A stretch of DNA of 64,000 bases, from NCBI GenBank assembly GCA_965199665.1, contig OZ241208.1, positions 1,674,001 to 1,738,000 on the forward strand, read 5' to 3'. The DNA is from JAVVHH01 sp965199665. Lineage in GTDB: Bacteria; Pseudomonadota; Alphaproteobacteria; Acetobacterales; Acetobacteraceae. Positions 54,468-62,158 of this stretch are shown piece by piece. The translations under genes were made by a program, and so were the position numbers. The number at the start of each line of letters is the position of its first letter. Position 1 is the first letter of the stretch. The notes beneath the pieces were generated by a model, which saw only the letters and a list, made by a program, of their open reading frames with translations, was not told the DNA's origin and did no database searches.

Positions 54468-55943
54468 ATGACGCACGCGATGAGCTGGACCGAATGGGCG
54501 AGTCACGACGCCACCGCGCTGGCCGACCGTGTCCGTGCCGGCGACCTGACCCCCGCCGAGCTCGCCGCCCAGGCCCGCGCCGCCGTCGCCCGCGTCGACG
54601 GGGAGCTCAACGCCGTCGTTGAACTGTTCCACGACCTCGTCGACGACCCCACTGCCGACGGCATGGACCCGGACGGCCCCTTCGCCGGCGTGCCCTATCT
54701 CATGAAGGATCTCGGCCCCACCTTGCGCGGCCGCCTGCAGGAAATGGGCTCCCTGCTCACCCGGGGGAACCGATCCGCCGCCGACAGCTTTCTCGCCGCC
54801 CGCATCAAGGCCGCCGGCCTCAACGTGCTCGGCCGCACCACCACGCCCGAGTTCGGCTGCTGCTCCGCCGCCGAGAACCCGGCCCTCTACGTCACCCGCA
54901 ATCCGTGGAACACCGGCTACACCACCAACGGCTCCTCGGCCGGCACCGCCGCGATCGTCGCCGCCGGCGTGCTTCCGATCTCCCACGCCACCGATGGCGG
55001 CGGCTCCATCCGCATCCCCGCCGGCGCCTGCGGCAATATCGGCCTCAAGCCCTCCCGCGGCGTGTTCTCCATCGCCCCCGCCGCCTCCGACATCACCAGC
55101 CTCGTCTCCATCCAGGGCTGCCATACCCGCACCGTCCGCGACACCGCCCTCTTCGTCGATAGCTGCCGCGGCGGCGCGCCCGGCGAGTTCATGCCCTATT
55201 GGACCGCCCCCGAACCCTACACGAGCCTCATCGCCCGCGACCCGGCGCCGCTCCGCATCGCCCTTTCCCACGAATGGGGCGACTACCGCGCCATCCCGCA
55301 TTTCGTCGCCGAGCTGGAGCGCGTCGGCCGCCTGCTCGAGTCGCTCGGCCACCGGGTCGAATGGACCACGCCCACCATCGACTTCCGCGCCGCCTTCGCC
55401 GCCCAAACCGCCTGCTACATCGGCAACTTCGCCCAGACGGTCAGCGGCCACATCGCCGCCCGCGGCCTCGACGCCCCGCCGCCCGACCGCGTCGAGCCCG
55501 TCAACATCCGCATCTGGGAGGCCGGCCGCAGCATGTCCCTCGCCCAGCGCTTCGCCATGCAGGCCGTGTTCAACGACACGGCCCGCGCCTTTGGCCATTT
55601 CTTCGAGGAGTGGGACATCCTCCTCACCCCCATCACCGCCCTGCCGACCCCCCCGATCGGCACGACCGAATACCTCACCACCAGCACCAATCCGGACGTG
55701 TACGACTGGTTCGCCAATCTGTGGCGCAACTTCGCCTACACCCCGCTGGCCAATCTCAGCGGCATCCCCGCCATCTCCCTCCCGCTCGCCACCCAGGAGA
55801 GCGGCCTGCCCCTCGGCATCCAGGCCCAGACCCGCCAGGCCGGCGACGGCCTCCTGCTGCAACTCGCCGCTCAGCTCGAACGCGCCCTCGGCGGTCGCTG
55901 GAACGACGGCCGCGTCCCGCCCATCCACGTCGCCGCCGCCTGA
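54468..55943 (+). CDS. Amidase signature family hydrolase (second)
   Basis: A 491-residue amidase with Lys80 in YLMKDLG, cis-Ser in TNGSSAG (156-157) and nucleophile Ser180 in ATDGGGSIRIPAGACG. The GGSSGG motif varies to NGSSAG. PLANLSGIPAISLPL near the C-terminus is a common amidase segment. It differs from the amidase at 3864-5222 in sequence and length, so it has a separate role; the substrate is unknown. The start at 54468 (MTHAMSWTEW) follows GGACGGG; an upstream extension with WFAHHW is rejected. It is followed at 59 bp by ygfZ on the same strand. Confidence 0.9.
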   Translation: MTHAMSWTEWASHDATALADRVRAGDLTPAELAAQARAAVARVDGELNAVVELFHDLVDDPTADGMDPDGPFAGVPYLMKDLGPTLRGRLQEMGSLLTRGNRSAADSFLAARIKAAGLNVLGRTTTPEFGCCSAAENPALYVTRNPWNTGYTTNGSSAGTAAIVAAGVLPISHATDGGGSIRIPAGACGNIGLKPSRGVFSIAPAASDITSLVSIQGCHTRTVRDTALFVDSCRGGAPGEFMPYWTAPEPYTSLIARDPAPLRIALSHEWGDYRAIPHFVAELERVGRLLESLGHRVEWTTPTIDFRAAFAAQTACYIGNFAQTVSGHIAARGLDAPPPDRVEPVNIRIWEAGRSMSLAQRFAMQAVFNDTARAFGHFFEEWDILLTPITALPTPPIGTTEYLTTSTNPDVYDWFANLWRNFAYTPLANLSGIPAISLPLATQESGLPLGIQAQTRQAGDGLLLQLAAQLERALGGRWNDGRVPPIHVAAA

Positions 55944-56002
55944 CCGGCCGGCGGGAGCGAGCCGCCTTGCACCGCTCCCCGCGACAACCCACGTCGGAGC
56001 CC

Positions 56003-56818
56003 ATGACCGACATCGCCCTGCTGCCCGACCGCGCCGTCCTCGAGGTCGCCGGTGACGACCGGGTCTCCTTCCTCCAGGGCCTCGTCTCCAACGACGTTGC
56101 CGCCGTTGGCCCGGGCCGCGCCGTCTGGGCCGCGCTGCTCACCGCGCAGGGCAAATGGATCGCCGACTTCTTCATCCTCGCCGACGGCGACCGCCTCCTG
56201 CTGGATGTGGAAGCGGCCAGCCGCGATCACCTTGCCAAGCTGCTCACCCGCTACCGCCTGCGCGCCAAGGTCACGGTCGCCCCGCTCGATCTCCCGGTCT
56301 CCGCTGCCTGGAACGGCACTCCCGCCACCGGCGGCGGGGTTCAGGCGCCGGACCCCCGCACGCCCGATGCCGGCTGGCGCATCCTCGGCCCCGTCACGCC
56401 CACGACCGACGCCGCCGCCTATGACAGGCACCGCCTGGCCCTCGGTCTACCCGACGGCTCCCGCGACCTCGAAGCCGAGAAGAGCACCCTGGTCGAATCC
56501 GGCTTCGACGAGCTCAACGGCATCGCCTGGGACAAGGGCTGCTACATGGGCCAGGAACTCACCGCCCGCACCAAATACCGCGGCCTCGTCAAGCGCCGCC
56601 TCGTCCCCGTCGACGTCGCCGGCACGCTGCCGCCGCCTGGCACGCCCATCACCCTCGCCGGCGCCGAAATCGGCACCCTCCGGTCCGGCCGCGAGGGCAG
56701 GGCGCTTGCCACCCTTCGTCTCGACAGCCTCCGCGCCACCGGGCTGCAATGCGGCGACGCTGTGCTGACCCCCGCGCCGCCCGCCTGGCTCAAGGCGGAG
56801 CCGCTCCTCCTGGCCTGA
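56003..56818 (+). CDS. ygfZ: Folate-binding Fe-S cluster assembly/repair protein YgfZ (IBA57-like)
   Basis: A 271-residue aminomethyltransferase-fold protein with the YgfZ signature KGCYMGQELTARTKYRG near residue 185, whose Cys is required in the family. The N-terminus AVLEVAGDDRVSFLQGLVSND and the FFILADGDRLLLDVE strand are typical. It supports maturation of certain [4Fe-4S] enzymes such as MiaB, using tetrahydrofolate. The ATG at 56003 has GGAG just before it. The long frame upstream overlaps the amidase in another phase and is rejected. Its last 29 bp overlap the convergent thioesterase gene. Confidence 0.95.
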   Translation: MTDIALLPDRAVLEVAGDDRVSFLQGLVSNDVAAVGPGRAVWAALLTAQGKWIADFFILADGDRLLLDVEAASRDHLAKLLTRYRLRAKVTVAPLDLPVSAAWNGTPATGGGVQAPDPRTPDAGWRILGPVTPTTDAAAYDRHRLALGLPDGSRDLEAEKSTLVESGFDELNGIAWDKGCYMGQELTARTKYRGLVKRRLVPVDVAGTLPPPGTPITLAGAEIGTLRSGREGRALATLRLDSLRATGLQCGDAVLTPAPPAWLKAEPLLLA

Positions 56819-57266
56819 CCGCCCCCGGCATCGCGACCCGGCGCCCCGCCCATTCCGGCGCCGCGCCCACTCGTCCGGCCAGCGTCTCCGCCATTCCGCG
56901 CGGCCACGCGGCCACCTTCCGGGTCCCGAGGTCGACGCACAGGTAGAGTAGCTCCTGCTGCGCCGAGACCGCCCCGTCCCGCACGCGTCGCATCTCGTGA
57001 GTCACATGCAGCCGCTTACCATCGCTGCCGATCACGGCCGACCCGATGGTCACCAACTCACCCTCGAGCAACTCCGCCTTGTAGAGCGTGTGCGTTTCCA
57101 CCGCGAAGGTGCCGAACCCGGTCGCCCGGAACGCATCCCCCAACCCGAGCGACCGCCACAGCGCGTCGGTCCCCTCGTCGAACAACAGGATGTAATAGGC
57201 GAGGTTGAGATGCCCGTTGCTGTCGATCCACTCCGGCCGCACCGCGAACGGCCCGCTCTCCAGCAT
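56790..57266 (-). CDS. Hotdog-fold acyl-CoA thioesterase
   Basis: A 158-residue hotdog-fold protein of the 4HBT type. RPEWIDSNGHLNLAYYILLFD is the classic beta-strand/alpha-helix core, with Asp15 in the usual catalytic position. TFAVETHTLYKAELLEGE and HVTHEMRRVRDG continue the sheet. It probably releases free acids from short- or medium-chain acyl-CoA, a use sometimes tied to carnitine or betaine metabolism. The ATG at 57266 begins at the domain, and the long Ala/Ser-rich frame upstream of it is antisense to the DUF2076 gene and rejected. It overlaps the end of ygfZ tail to tail. Confidence 0.86.
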   Translation of the reverse strand: MLESGPFAVRPEWIDSNGHLNLAYYILLFDEGTDALWRSLGLGDAFRATGFGTFAVETHTLYKAELLEGELVTIGSAVIGSDGKRLHVTHEMRRVRDGAVSAQQELLYLCVDLGTRKVAAWPRGMAETLAGRVGAAPEWAGRRVAMPGAVRPGGAAPP

Positions 57267-57327
57267 CACGCCCGAAGTCCCCGGGCATGACCCGGGGACC
57301 TCTCTTCTTTTGCGACCGTCACGATCG

Positions 57328-58185
57328 TCAGGTGTTGTCGAACCCGCCGTCGAAGCCGCCGCCGCCGCCGCCATCGAAGCCGCCGCCGCCGCCGCCATCG
57401 AAGCCGCCGCCGTCGAACCCACCGCCGCCGCTATCGGCCTGGTCGAACCCGCCGCCGCCGAAGCCGCCGCCGGTATCGCCGCCGAACCCGCTGGTGAAGT
57501 CGCCGGCCGGGTCGACGCCGGCGCCGTCGAACGCGCCCGTTCCCGCATCCGCACCGCCGCCGAGCAGCCCGCCGCCCGTCGTCGCCGCCATCGCCTCGCC
57601 GCCATGGCCGCCGAACGCGTTCATCAGCGCGTTACCGACCACCATGCCGCCCGCCACGCCGGCCGCCGTGGTCAGTGCCGAGCCCAGGAAGCCGGATCCG
57701 CCGCGGTTGAACATGCCCGGCTGATACTGCGGCGGATACTGCGGGGGAGGGGGCGCATATTGCTGCTGCCCATACCCACCGCCCGCGCCGCCCCAGGGCC
57801 CACCCTGCTGCGGGCCGCGCTGCTGCTGCTGCGGCTGGCTGCTCCCGCCACCGAACAAGCTGCCGAACAACCCGCCGCTCTTCTGCGGCGCCTGCTGCTG
57901 CTGCTGCTTGGCCTGCTCGAGCTCCCACTGCATCCGCTGCAGCCGGTTGTTCATCTCCGTCAGCGCCGCTTCCTGCACCACCGCCATCTGGGTGATGCGA
58001 TACCGCGCCTCCGGATACTTGCTGAACTGGTCCGCGATGAACTGGTCCGCCTCGCGGTCGATCGGCGGCAGCGCCTGCTGCTGCTGCGGCACGCTCCCGC
58101 CGCTGCCGATGAAGCTGCCGCTCTGCCCCGCACCGCCCACGCGGGAGACGAACCGGGCGATAAGGTCGCGTTCTTCTTGTGTCAT
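57328..58185 (-). CDS. DUF2076 family protein, Gln/Gly-rich
   Basis: A 285-residue protein. The first 100 residues are the DUF2076 helical core (MTQEERDLIARFVSRV, DREADQFIADQFSKYPEARYRITQ). A Gln/Pro-rich linker and a helix resembling a glycine-zipper (LGSALTTAAGVAGGMVVGNALMNAF) follow, then a C-terminus of FDGGGGGG-type repeats and QADSGGGG. Bacterial DUF2076 proteins are envelope-associated by prediction. The Gly zipper suggests membrane association. The repeats are 24 bp at DNA level and could vary in copy number. Confidence 0.88.
   Translation of the reverse strand: MTQEERDLIARFVSRVGGAGQSGSFIGSGGSVPQQQQALPPIDREADQFIADQFSKYPEARYRITQMAVVQEAALTEMNNRLQRMQWELEQAKQQQQQAPQKSGGLFGSLFGGGSSQPQQQQRGPQQGGPWGGAGGGYGQQQYAPPPPQYPPQYQPGMFNRGGSGFLGSALTTAAGVAGGMVVGNALMNAFGGHGGEAMAATTGGGLLGGGADAGTGAFDGAGVDPAGDFTSGFGGDTGGGFGGGGFDQADSGGGGFDGGGFDGGGGGGFDGGGGGGFDGGFDNT
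57350..57412 (-). repeat. 24-bp tandem repeats at the 3' end of the DUF2076 gene
   Basis: Two perfect copies of a 24-bp unit (57350-57373 and 57374-57397) plus a partial third encode GGGGGGFD units near the end of the protein. Each unit is eight codons, so slippage keeps the frame. Confidence 0.85.
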
Positions 58186-58240
58186 GTCACGTCCCGACTG
58201 GTGTGTGGCGATAACGACTTGGCTCGGTTCCAGTTCTGCT

Positions 58241-58663
58241 TCAACCCTGGTTCGCGTTTAACCGCTCGCCCACGCGCCACCATTCGACCTTGGGGCACCG
58301 ATCCATCACCACCCGCAGCCCCGCCGCCGCCGCCCGTGCGCCCGCCGCCGCATCGACCACGCCCAGTTGAGTCCACACCGTCCGAGCACCGAGCCGGATC
58401 GCGTCGTCGATCACCGCGCCCGCCTCCTCCGACCGCCGAAAGATGTCCACCATGTCCAGCGGCATCGCCTCCGCCAGCGTCGCCACCACCGGCCGCCCAT
58501 GCAGCGTCCGCCCCGCCAATCCCGGGTTGACGCCCACCACGTCGAACCCCCGCGCCACCAGGAACGCGAAGATGTAGTTCCCCGCCCGCTCCGGCTTGTC
58601 CGACGCCCCCACCACCGCGATCCGCCGCGTCGTGCGCAGCACGTCTTCGATCAGGTCCACCAT
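58241..58663 (-). CDS. CoA-binding domain protein (YccU-like)
   Basis: A 140-residue Rossmann-fold CoA-binding protein. RRIAVVGASDKPERAGNYIFAFL is the binding loop, VVGVNPGLAGRTLHGRPVV the second conserved segment, and VWTQLGVVDAAAGARAAAAGLRVVMDRCPKVEW the third. The function of the single-domain family (YccU) is not established to me. The ATG at 58663 lies 36 bp from glyQ, divergently transcribed, so the promoters overlap. A longer frame through glyQ is rejected. Confidence 0.9.
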   Translation of the reverse strand: MVDLIEDVLRTTRRIAVVGASDKPERAGNYIFAFLVARGFDVVGVNPGLAGRTLHGRPVVATLAEAMPLDMVDIFRRSEEAGAVIDDAIRLGARTVWTQLGVVDAAAGARAAAAGLRVVMDRCPKVEWWRVGERLNANQG

Positions 58664-58699
58664 GATTGCATAACGCCGCTCCGCCCGTATGGTGCCGCC

Positions 58700-59584
58700 A
58701 TGCCGACGCCGCCGAGCTTCCAGGAGCTGATCCTCCGCCTGCACGCCTTCTGGGCCGCCCAGGGCTGCCTCATCCTGCAACCCTACGACGTCGAAATGGG
58801 CGCCGGCACCTTCCACCCCGCCACCACCTTGCGCGCCCTTGGTCCCACTCCCTGGCAGGCCGCCTACGTCCAGCCCTGCCGCCGCCCCACGGACGCCCGC
58901 TACGGCGAGAACCCCAACCGCCTCGGCCACTACTACCAATACCAGGTCATCATGAAGCCCAGCCCGCCCGACGCCCAGGCCCTGTTGCTCGACAGCTACC
59001 GCGCCATCGGCCTCGACCCGGCACTGCACGATTTCCGCTTCGTCGAGGACGACTGGGAAAGCCCCACCCTCGGCGCCTGGGGCCTCGGCTGGGAGGTCTG
59101 GTGCGACGGCATGGAAGTCAGCCAGTTCACCTACTTCCAGCAGGTCGGCGGCATCCCCGTGGCGCTCCCCTCCTTCGAGATGACCTACGGCCTCGAACGC
59201 CTGGCCATGTATGTCCAAGGCGTCGAGAACGTCTTCGACCTCGATTTCAACGGCCGCGGCGTCACGTACCGCGACGTCTTTCTGCGCGCCGAGCAGGAAT
59301 ACTCCCGCTACAATTTCGACCTCGCCGATCCCGCTTTGCTGACCCGGCAGTTCGACGACGCCGAGCGCGAATCCGCCCGCCTTGCCGCCGCCGGCCTCGC
59401 CCTCCCGGCCTACGACCAGACGATCAAGGCCAGCCACCTCTTCAACCTGCTCGACGCCTCCGGCGCCATCTCCGTCAACCAGCGCGCCGCCTACATCGCC
59501 CGCGTCCGCACCCTCGCCAAAGCCTGCTGCGACACCTGGCTCGCCGCCGCCGCCGCCGCTCCCGCCATTCCCATCCCCGCCTAG
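58700..59584 (+). CDS. glyQ: Glycyl-tRNA synthetase alpha subunit
   Basis: A 294-residue GlyQ with the class II synthetase catalytic core. FQELILRLHAFWAAQGCLILQPYD, GEMGAGTFHP-like EMGAGTFHPATTLR, YVQPCRRPTDARYGENPNR, GWEVWCDGMEVSQFTYFQQVGG and TYGLERLAMY are family signatures. It needs the beta subunit GlyS to charge tRNA-Gly. In most Alphaproteobacteria glyS follows immediately; here the next gene is on the opposite strand and glyS is not in the window. The start at 58700 is the only ATG before the core. Confidence 0.97.
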   Translation: MPTPPSFQELILRLHAFWAAQGCLILQPYDVEMGAGTFHPATTLRALGPTPWQAAYVQPCRRPTDARYGENPNRLGHYYQYQVIMKPSPPDAQALLLDSYRAIGLDPALHDFRFVEDDWESPTLGAWGLGWEVWCDGMEVSQFTYFQQVGGIPVALPSFEMTYGLERLAMYVQGVENVFDLDFNGRGVTYRDVFLRAEQEYSRYNFDLADPALLTRQFDDAERESARLAAAGLALPAYDQTIKASHLFNLLDASGAISVNQRAAYIARVRTLAKACCDTWLAAAAAAPAIPIPA

Positions 59585-59598
59585 CCGACCGCGTCGCC

Positions 59599-59616
59599 CC
59601 CGGGCTGGCGCCCGGG
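59599..59616. terminator. Hairpin between glyQ and the convergent reductase
   Basis: A perfect seven-base stem CCCGGGC/GCCCGGG with a TGGC loop lies 15 bases after glyQ and 13 bases from the end of the minus-strand reductase. No T-run is present. Confidence 0.55.
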
Positions 59617-59629
59617 AACGAGGCAGCCC

Positions 59630-60493
59630 TCAAGCGGTCGCGATCCCCTCCAGCTGCGCCACCGCCGCCGCCGGCAGCCGCAGCGACGCCGCCGCCACGT
59701 TCTCCCGCAGATGCGCGACCGACGACGTCCCCGGGATCAGCAGGATGTTCGGCGACCGCCCGAGCAGCCACGCCAGCGCCACCTGCATCGGCGTCGCCCC
59801 GACCGACTCCGCCACCGCCGACAGTGCCGCCGCCTGCAACGGCTTGAACCCGCCCAGCGGAAAGAACGGCACATACGCGATCCCGTCCGCCGCCAGCGCG
59901 TCGATCAGCCCGTCGTCGCCCCGATGCGCCAGGTTGTACTGGTTCTGCACGCACGCGATCGCCGCGATCCCGCGCCCTTCCGCCACCTGCGTCGGCGTGA
60001 CGTTGCTGAGCCCGATCGCCCCGACCAGCCCCCGCCGCTGCAACCCGGCCAGCACCTCCATCGCCGCCCCGATCGACCCTTCCGCCGGCCCGTGCGAGTC
60101 GAACATCGCCCGGAGGTTCACCACCTCCATCCGCTCCAGCCCCAACCGCCGCAGGTTGTCCTCCACGGCCTCGACCAGCGCCGCCGCCCCGAACGCCGGC
60201 AGCCACGCCCCCGCCGCATCCCGCCGCGCCCCGATCTTGGTCACGATCGTCAGTCCGGCCGGATACGGGAACAGCGCCTCCCGGATCACCTCGTTGGTCA
60301 CGAACGGCCCGTAGAAGTCGCTGGTGTCGATATGGTCCACCCCGGCCTCCACCGCCGCCCGGAGCACCGCAACAGCCGCCGCCCGGTCCCGCGGCGGCCC
60401 GAATACGCCGGGCCCGGCCAGCTGCATCGCCCCGAACCCCATCCGCCGCACCGTGCGCCCACCCAGGGTGAACATTCCCGCATCGTCGATCAT
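59630..60493 (-). CDS. pdxI: Aldo/keto reductase, pyridoxal reductase PdxI (YdbC)-like
   Basis: A 287-residue TIM-barrel oxidoreductase. Catalytic Asp56 and Tyr61 lie in HIDTSDFYGP and Lys86 in IVTKIG. The usual His is replaced by Arg128 in EVVNLR, as in E. coli YdbC. Long stretches match what I remember of E. coli PdxI/YdbC, including SHGPAEGS, IGLSNVTPTQVAE, IAYVPFFPLGGF and NILLIPGTSSVAHLREN. That enzyme reduces pyridoxal to pyridoxine with NADPH. The ATG at 60493 has GGAGG nine bases upstream. It is divergent from a LysR regulator with a palindrome between. Confidence 0.88.
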   Translation of the reverse strand: MIDDAGMFTLGGRTVRRMGFGAMQLAGPGVFGPPRDRAAAVAVLRAAVEAGVDHIDTSDFYGPFVTNEVIREALFPYPAGLTIVTKIGARRDAAGAWLPAFGAAALVEAVEDNLRRLGLERMEVVNLRAMFDSHGPAEGSIGAAMEVLAGLQRRGLVGAIGLSNVTPTQVAEGRGIAAIACVQNQYNLAHRGDDGLIDALAADGIAYVPFFPLGGFKPLQAAALSAVAESVGATPMQVALAWLLGRSPNILLIPGTSSVAHLRENVAAASLRLPAAAVAQLEGIATA

Positions 60494-60560
60494 CGTGAAG
60501 GCCTCCTCTGCCTGCCCCCAAGCTGAGCCCGCCACCGCCCTGCGATAATCCCGCACGATC

Positions 60561-60575
60561 GGCACAGGCTGTGCC
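60561..60575. promoter_or_regulatory. Candidate LysR operator
   Basis: GGCACA and TGTGCC form an inverted repeat with three bases between, inside a T-N11-A frame as expected for LysR sites. It lies in the 94-bp gap between pdxI and the LysR gene, 13 bp before the LysR start, so it could autorepress the regulator and activate pdxI. Confidence 0.5.
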
Positions 60576-60587
60576 AAACTCCGCACA

Positions 60588-61562
60588 ATGTCGCCCGACC
60601 TCGCCGATCTCGCCGCCTTTCTCGCCGTCAGTCGCGCCCGCGGCTTCCGCCAGGCCGCGCGCGAAGGCCACGCCAGCGCCTCCGCCCTGAGTGGCGCCAT
60701 CCGCCGCCTCGAGACGGGGCTCGGCACCCGACTCCTGCACCGCACCACCCGCAGCGTCACCCCGACGGAGGCCGGCGCCGAGCTGCTCGCCCGCCTCGGC
60801 CCGGCGCTCGACGACGTCGCGGCCGCCCTCGGCGCGCTGAACGACGAGGCCGGCCGCCCCGCCGGCAAGCTCCGCCTCAACGTCCCCGTCAGCGCCGCCC
60901 GCCTCGTCCTGCCCGCGCTGCTGCCGGGCTTTCTCGCCGCCTATCCCGCCATCGAGCTCGAGATCGTCGCCGAGGACCGCTTCGTGGACATCGTCGCCGC
61001 CGGCTGCGACGCCGGCATCCGCTACGACGACCGCCTGGAAGCCGACATGATCGCCGTCCCGATCGGCCCCCGCACCCAGCGCTACGCCACCGCCGCCGCC
61101 CCCGCCTATCTCGACCGCGCCGGCCGCCCGTCCCATCCGCGCGACTTGCTCGACCACGCCTGCCTGCTCGGCCGCTTCGGCGGTCGCGCGGGCGACCGCT
61201 CGGAGGCGGGCCGCGGCCCGCTCACCAGCCCCTGGGAGTTCGAGCGCGCCGGCGAGCTCGTCCGGGTCGAACCCCGCGGCCCCTTGATCGTCTCCGTCGG
61301 CGGCGCGACCGATCTGGCCGTCGAGGCCGCGATCGCCGGTGTCGGCGTCATCACCCTGTTCGAGGACTGGCTCCGCCCGCATCTCGACCGCGGCGCCCTC
61401 GAGCCGGTGCTGCCCGACTGGTGGCAGGCCTTCTCCGGCCCGTTCCTCTACTACGCCGACCGCCGCCTCGTGCCGCCACCGCTCCGCGCCTTCATCGACT
61501 GGATCCGCCGCCCCGTCATCGCCCCGCCCGGCCCGGCAACGTCGAAACGCGCCCGGCACTGA
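60588..61562 (+). CDS. LysR family transcriptional regulator
   Basis: A 324-residue regulator. The N-terminal winged helix-turn-helix reads DLAAFLAVSRARGFRQAAREGHASASALSGAIRRLE (residues 6-41) followed by GTRLLHRTTRSVTPTEAG. A periplasmic-binding-fold effector domain covers residues 90-300 (GKLRLNVPVSAARLVLPALLPGFLAAYPAI). It probably controls the divergent pdxI gene from the palindrome between them. The C-terminus ends ten bases from a convergent gene. The effector is unknown. Confidence 0.93.
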   Translation: MSPDLADLAAFLAVSRARGFRQAAREGHASASALSGAIRRLETGLGTRLLHRTTRSVTPTEAGAELLARLGPALDDVAAALGALNDEAGRPAGKLRLNVPVSAARLVLPALLPGFLAAYPAIELEIVAEDRFVDIVAAGCDAGIRYDDRLEADMIAVPIGPRTQRYATAAAPAYLDRAGRPSHPRDLLDHACLLGRFGGRAGDRSEAGRGPLTSPWEFERAGELVRVEPRGPLIVSVGGATDLAVEAAIAGVGVITLFEDWLRPHLDRGALEPVLPDWWQAFSGPFLYYADRRLVPPPLRAFIDWIRRPVIAPPGPATSKRARH

Positions 61563-61571
61563 GCACCGGCG

Positions 61572-62144
61572 TCACCGATCGCCCAGCCACCTGCTCGCGG
61601 CGGCGAGCGGGAACTCGTCCTCCTGCCAGCCATCCGCCCCCCCGATGACCTCGATCCCGCCCGGTTCGAGGTCATCGATCACCACGACGAGCCGCTGACC
61701 GTCGGCGAGCCGGCCAGCAGCGCTGGCCTCGTCGGCGTGGACGACGAGTTCCTCGATGCCCTCGACCGTGTTGTTCACGAAGGTCCGGGCCAACTCCGCA
61801 TCGTCGAAGGGCGTGCCGTAGCGCTGCCGCACGAACACGCAGAGCGGCCCGCGGATGAGCTGGTAGCCGAGATACCAGCTTGCCTGACCATGACCGGTAT
61901 GCCCGAAAGCGACGCGGGGCTGCGGCGCGATCGCCCGGACGGCGTCGAGGAACGCCTCCCGGTCGCCGAGGTCCACCGGCTCCGTGCCGTAGAGCCACTC
62001 ATCCTGTTCCTCCAAGTCGCCGACCAGCTCGCGGGGCACGGGCGGCATGCGGAGCCCGCTCGCCGCGTAGTCATCGAACGCGGCGGCCAGCACGGCGTCT
62101 GGCGCGTCGTCCTCGTCGTCGTCCGTGTTGATCGTGCTGCTCAT
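61572..62144 (-). CDS. Acidic protein of unknown function beside the kinase-like gene
   Basis: A 190-residue protein, strongly acidic at its N-terminus (INTDDDEDDAPDAVL) and overall. PRVAFGHTGHGQASWYLGYQLIRGPLCVFVRQRYG and the strand pair near FVNNTVEGIEELVVH suggest a compact alpha/beta fold with a possible SMI1/KNR4-like or immunity-like layout, but no family is recognised. It has no signal peptide. The ATG at 62144 lies 15 bp after the stop of the kinase-like gene, so both are probably one transcript. It may be a partner, chaperone or immunity-type protein for that neighbour, which is inference from position and charge. Confidence 0.65.
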   Translation of the reverse strand: MSSTINTDDDEDDAPDAVLAAAFDDYAASGLRMPPVPRELVGDLEEQDEWLYGTEPVDLGDREAFLDAVRAIAPQPRVAFGHTGHGQASWYLGYQLIRGPLCVFVRQRYGTPFDDAELARTFVNNTVEGIEELVVHADEASAAGRLADGQRLVVVIDDLEPGGIEVIGGADGWQEDEFPLAAASRWLGDR

Positions 62145-62158
62145 CGATTTGTGGTCCT

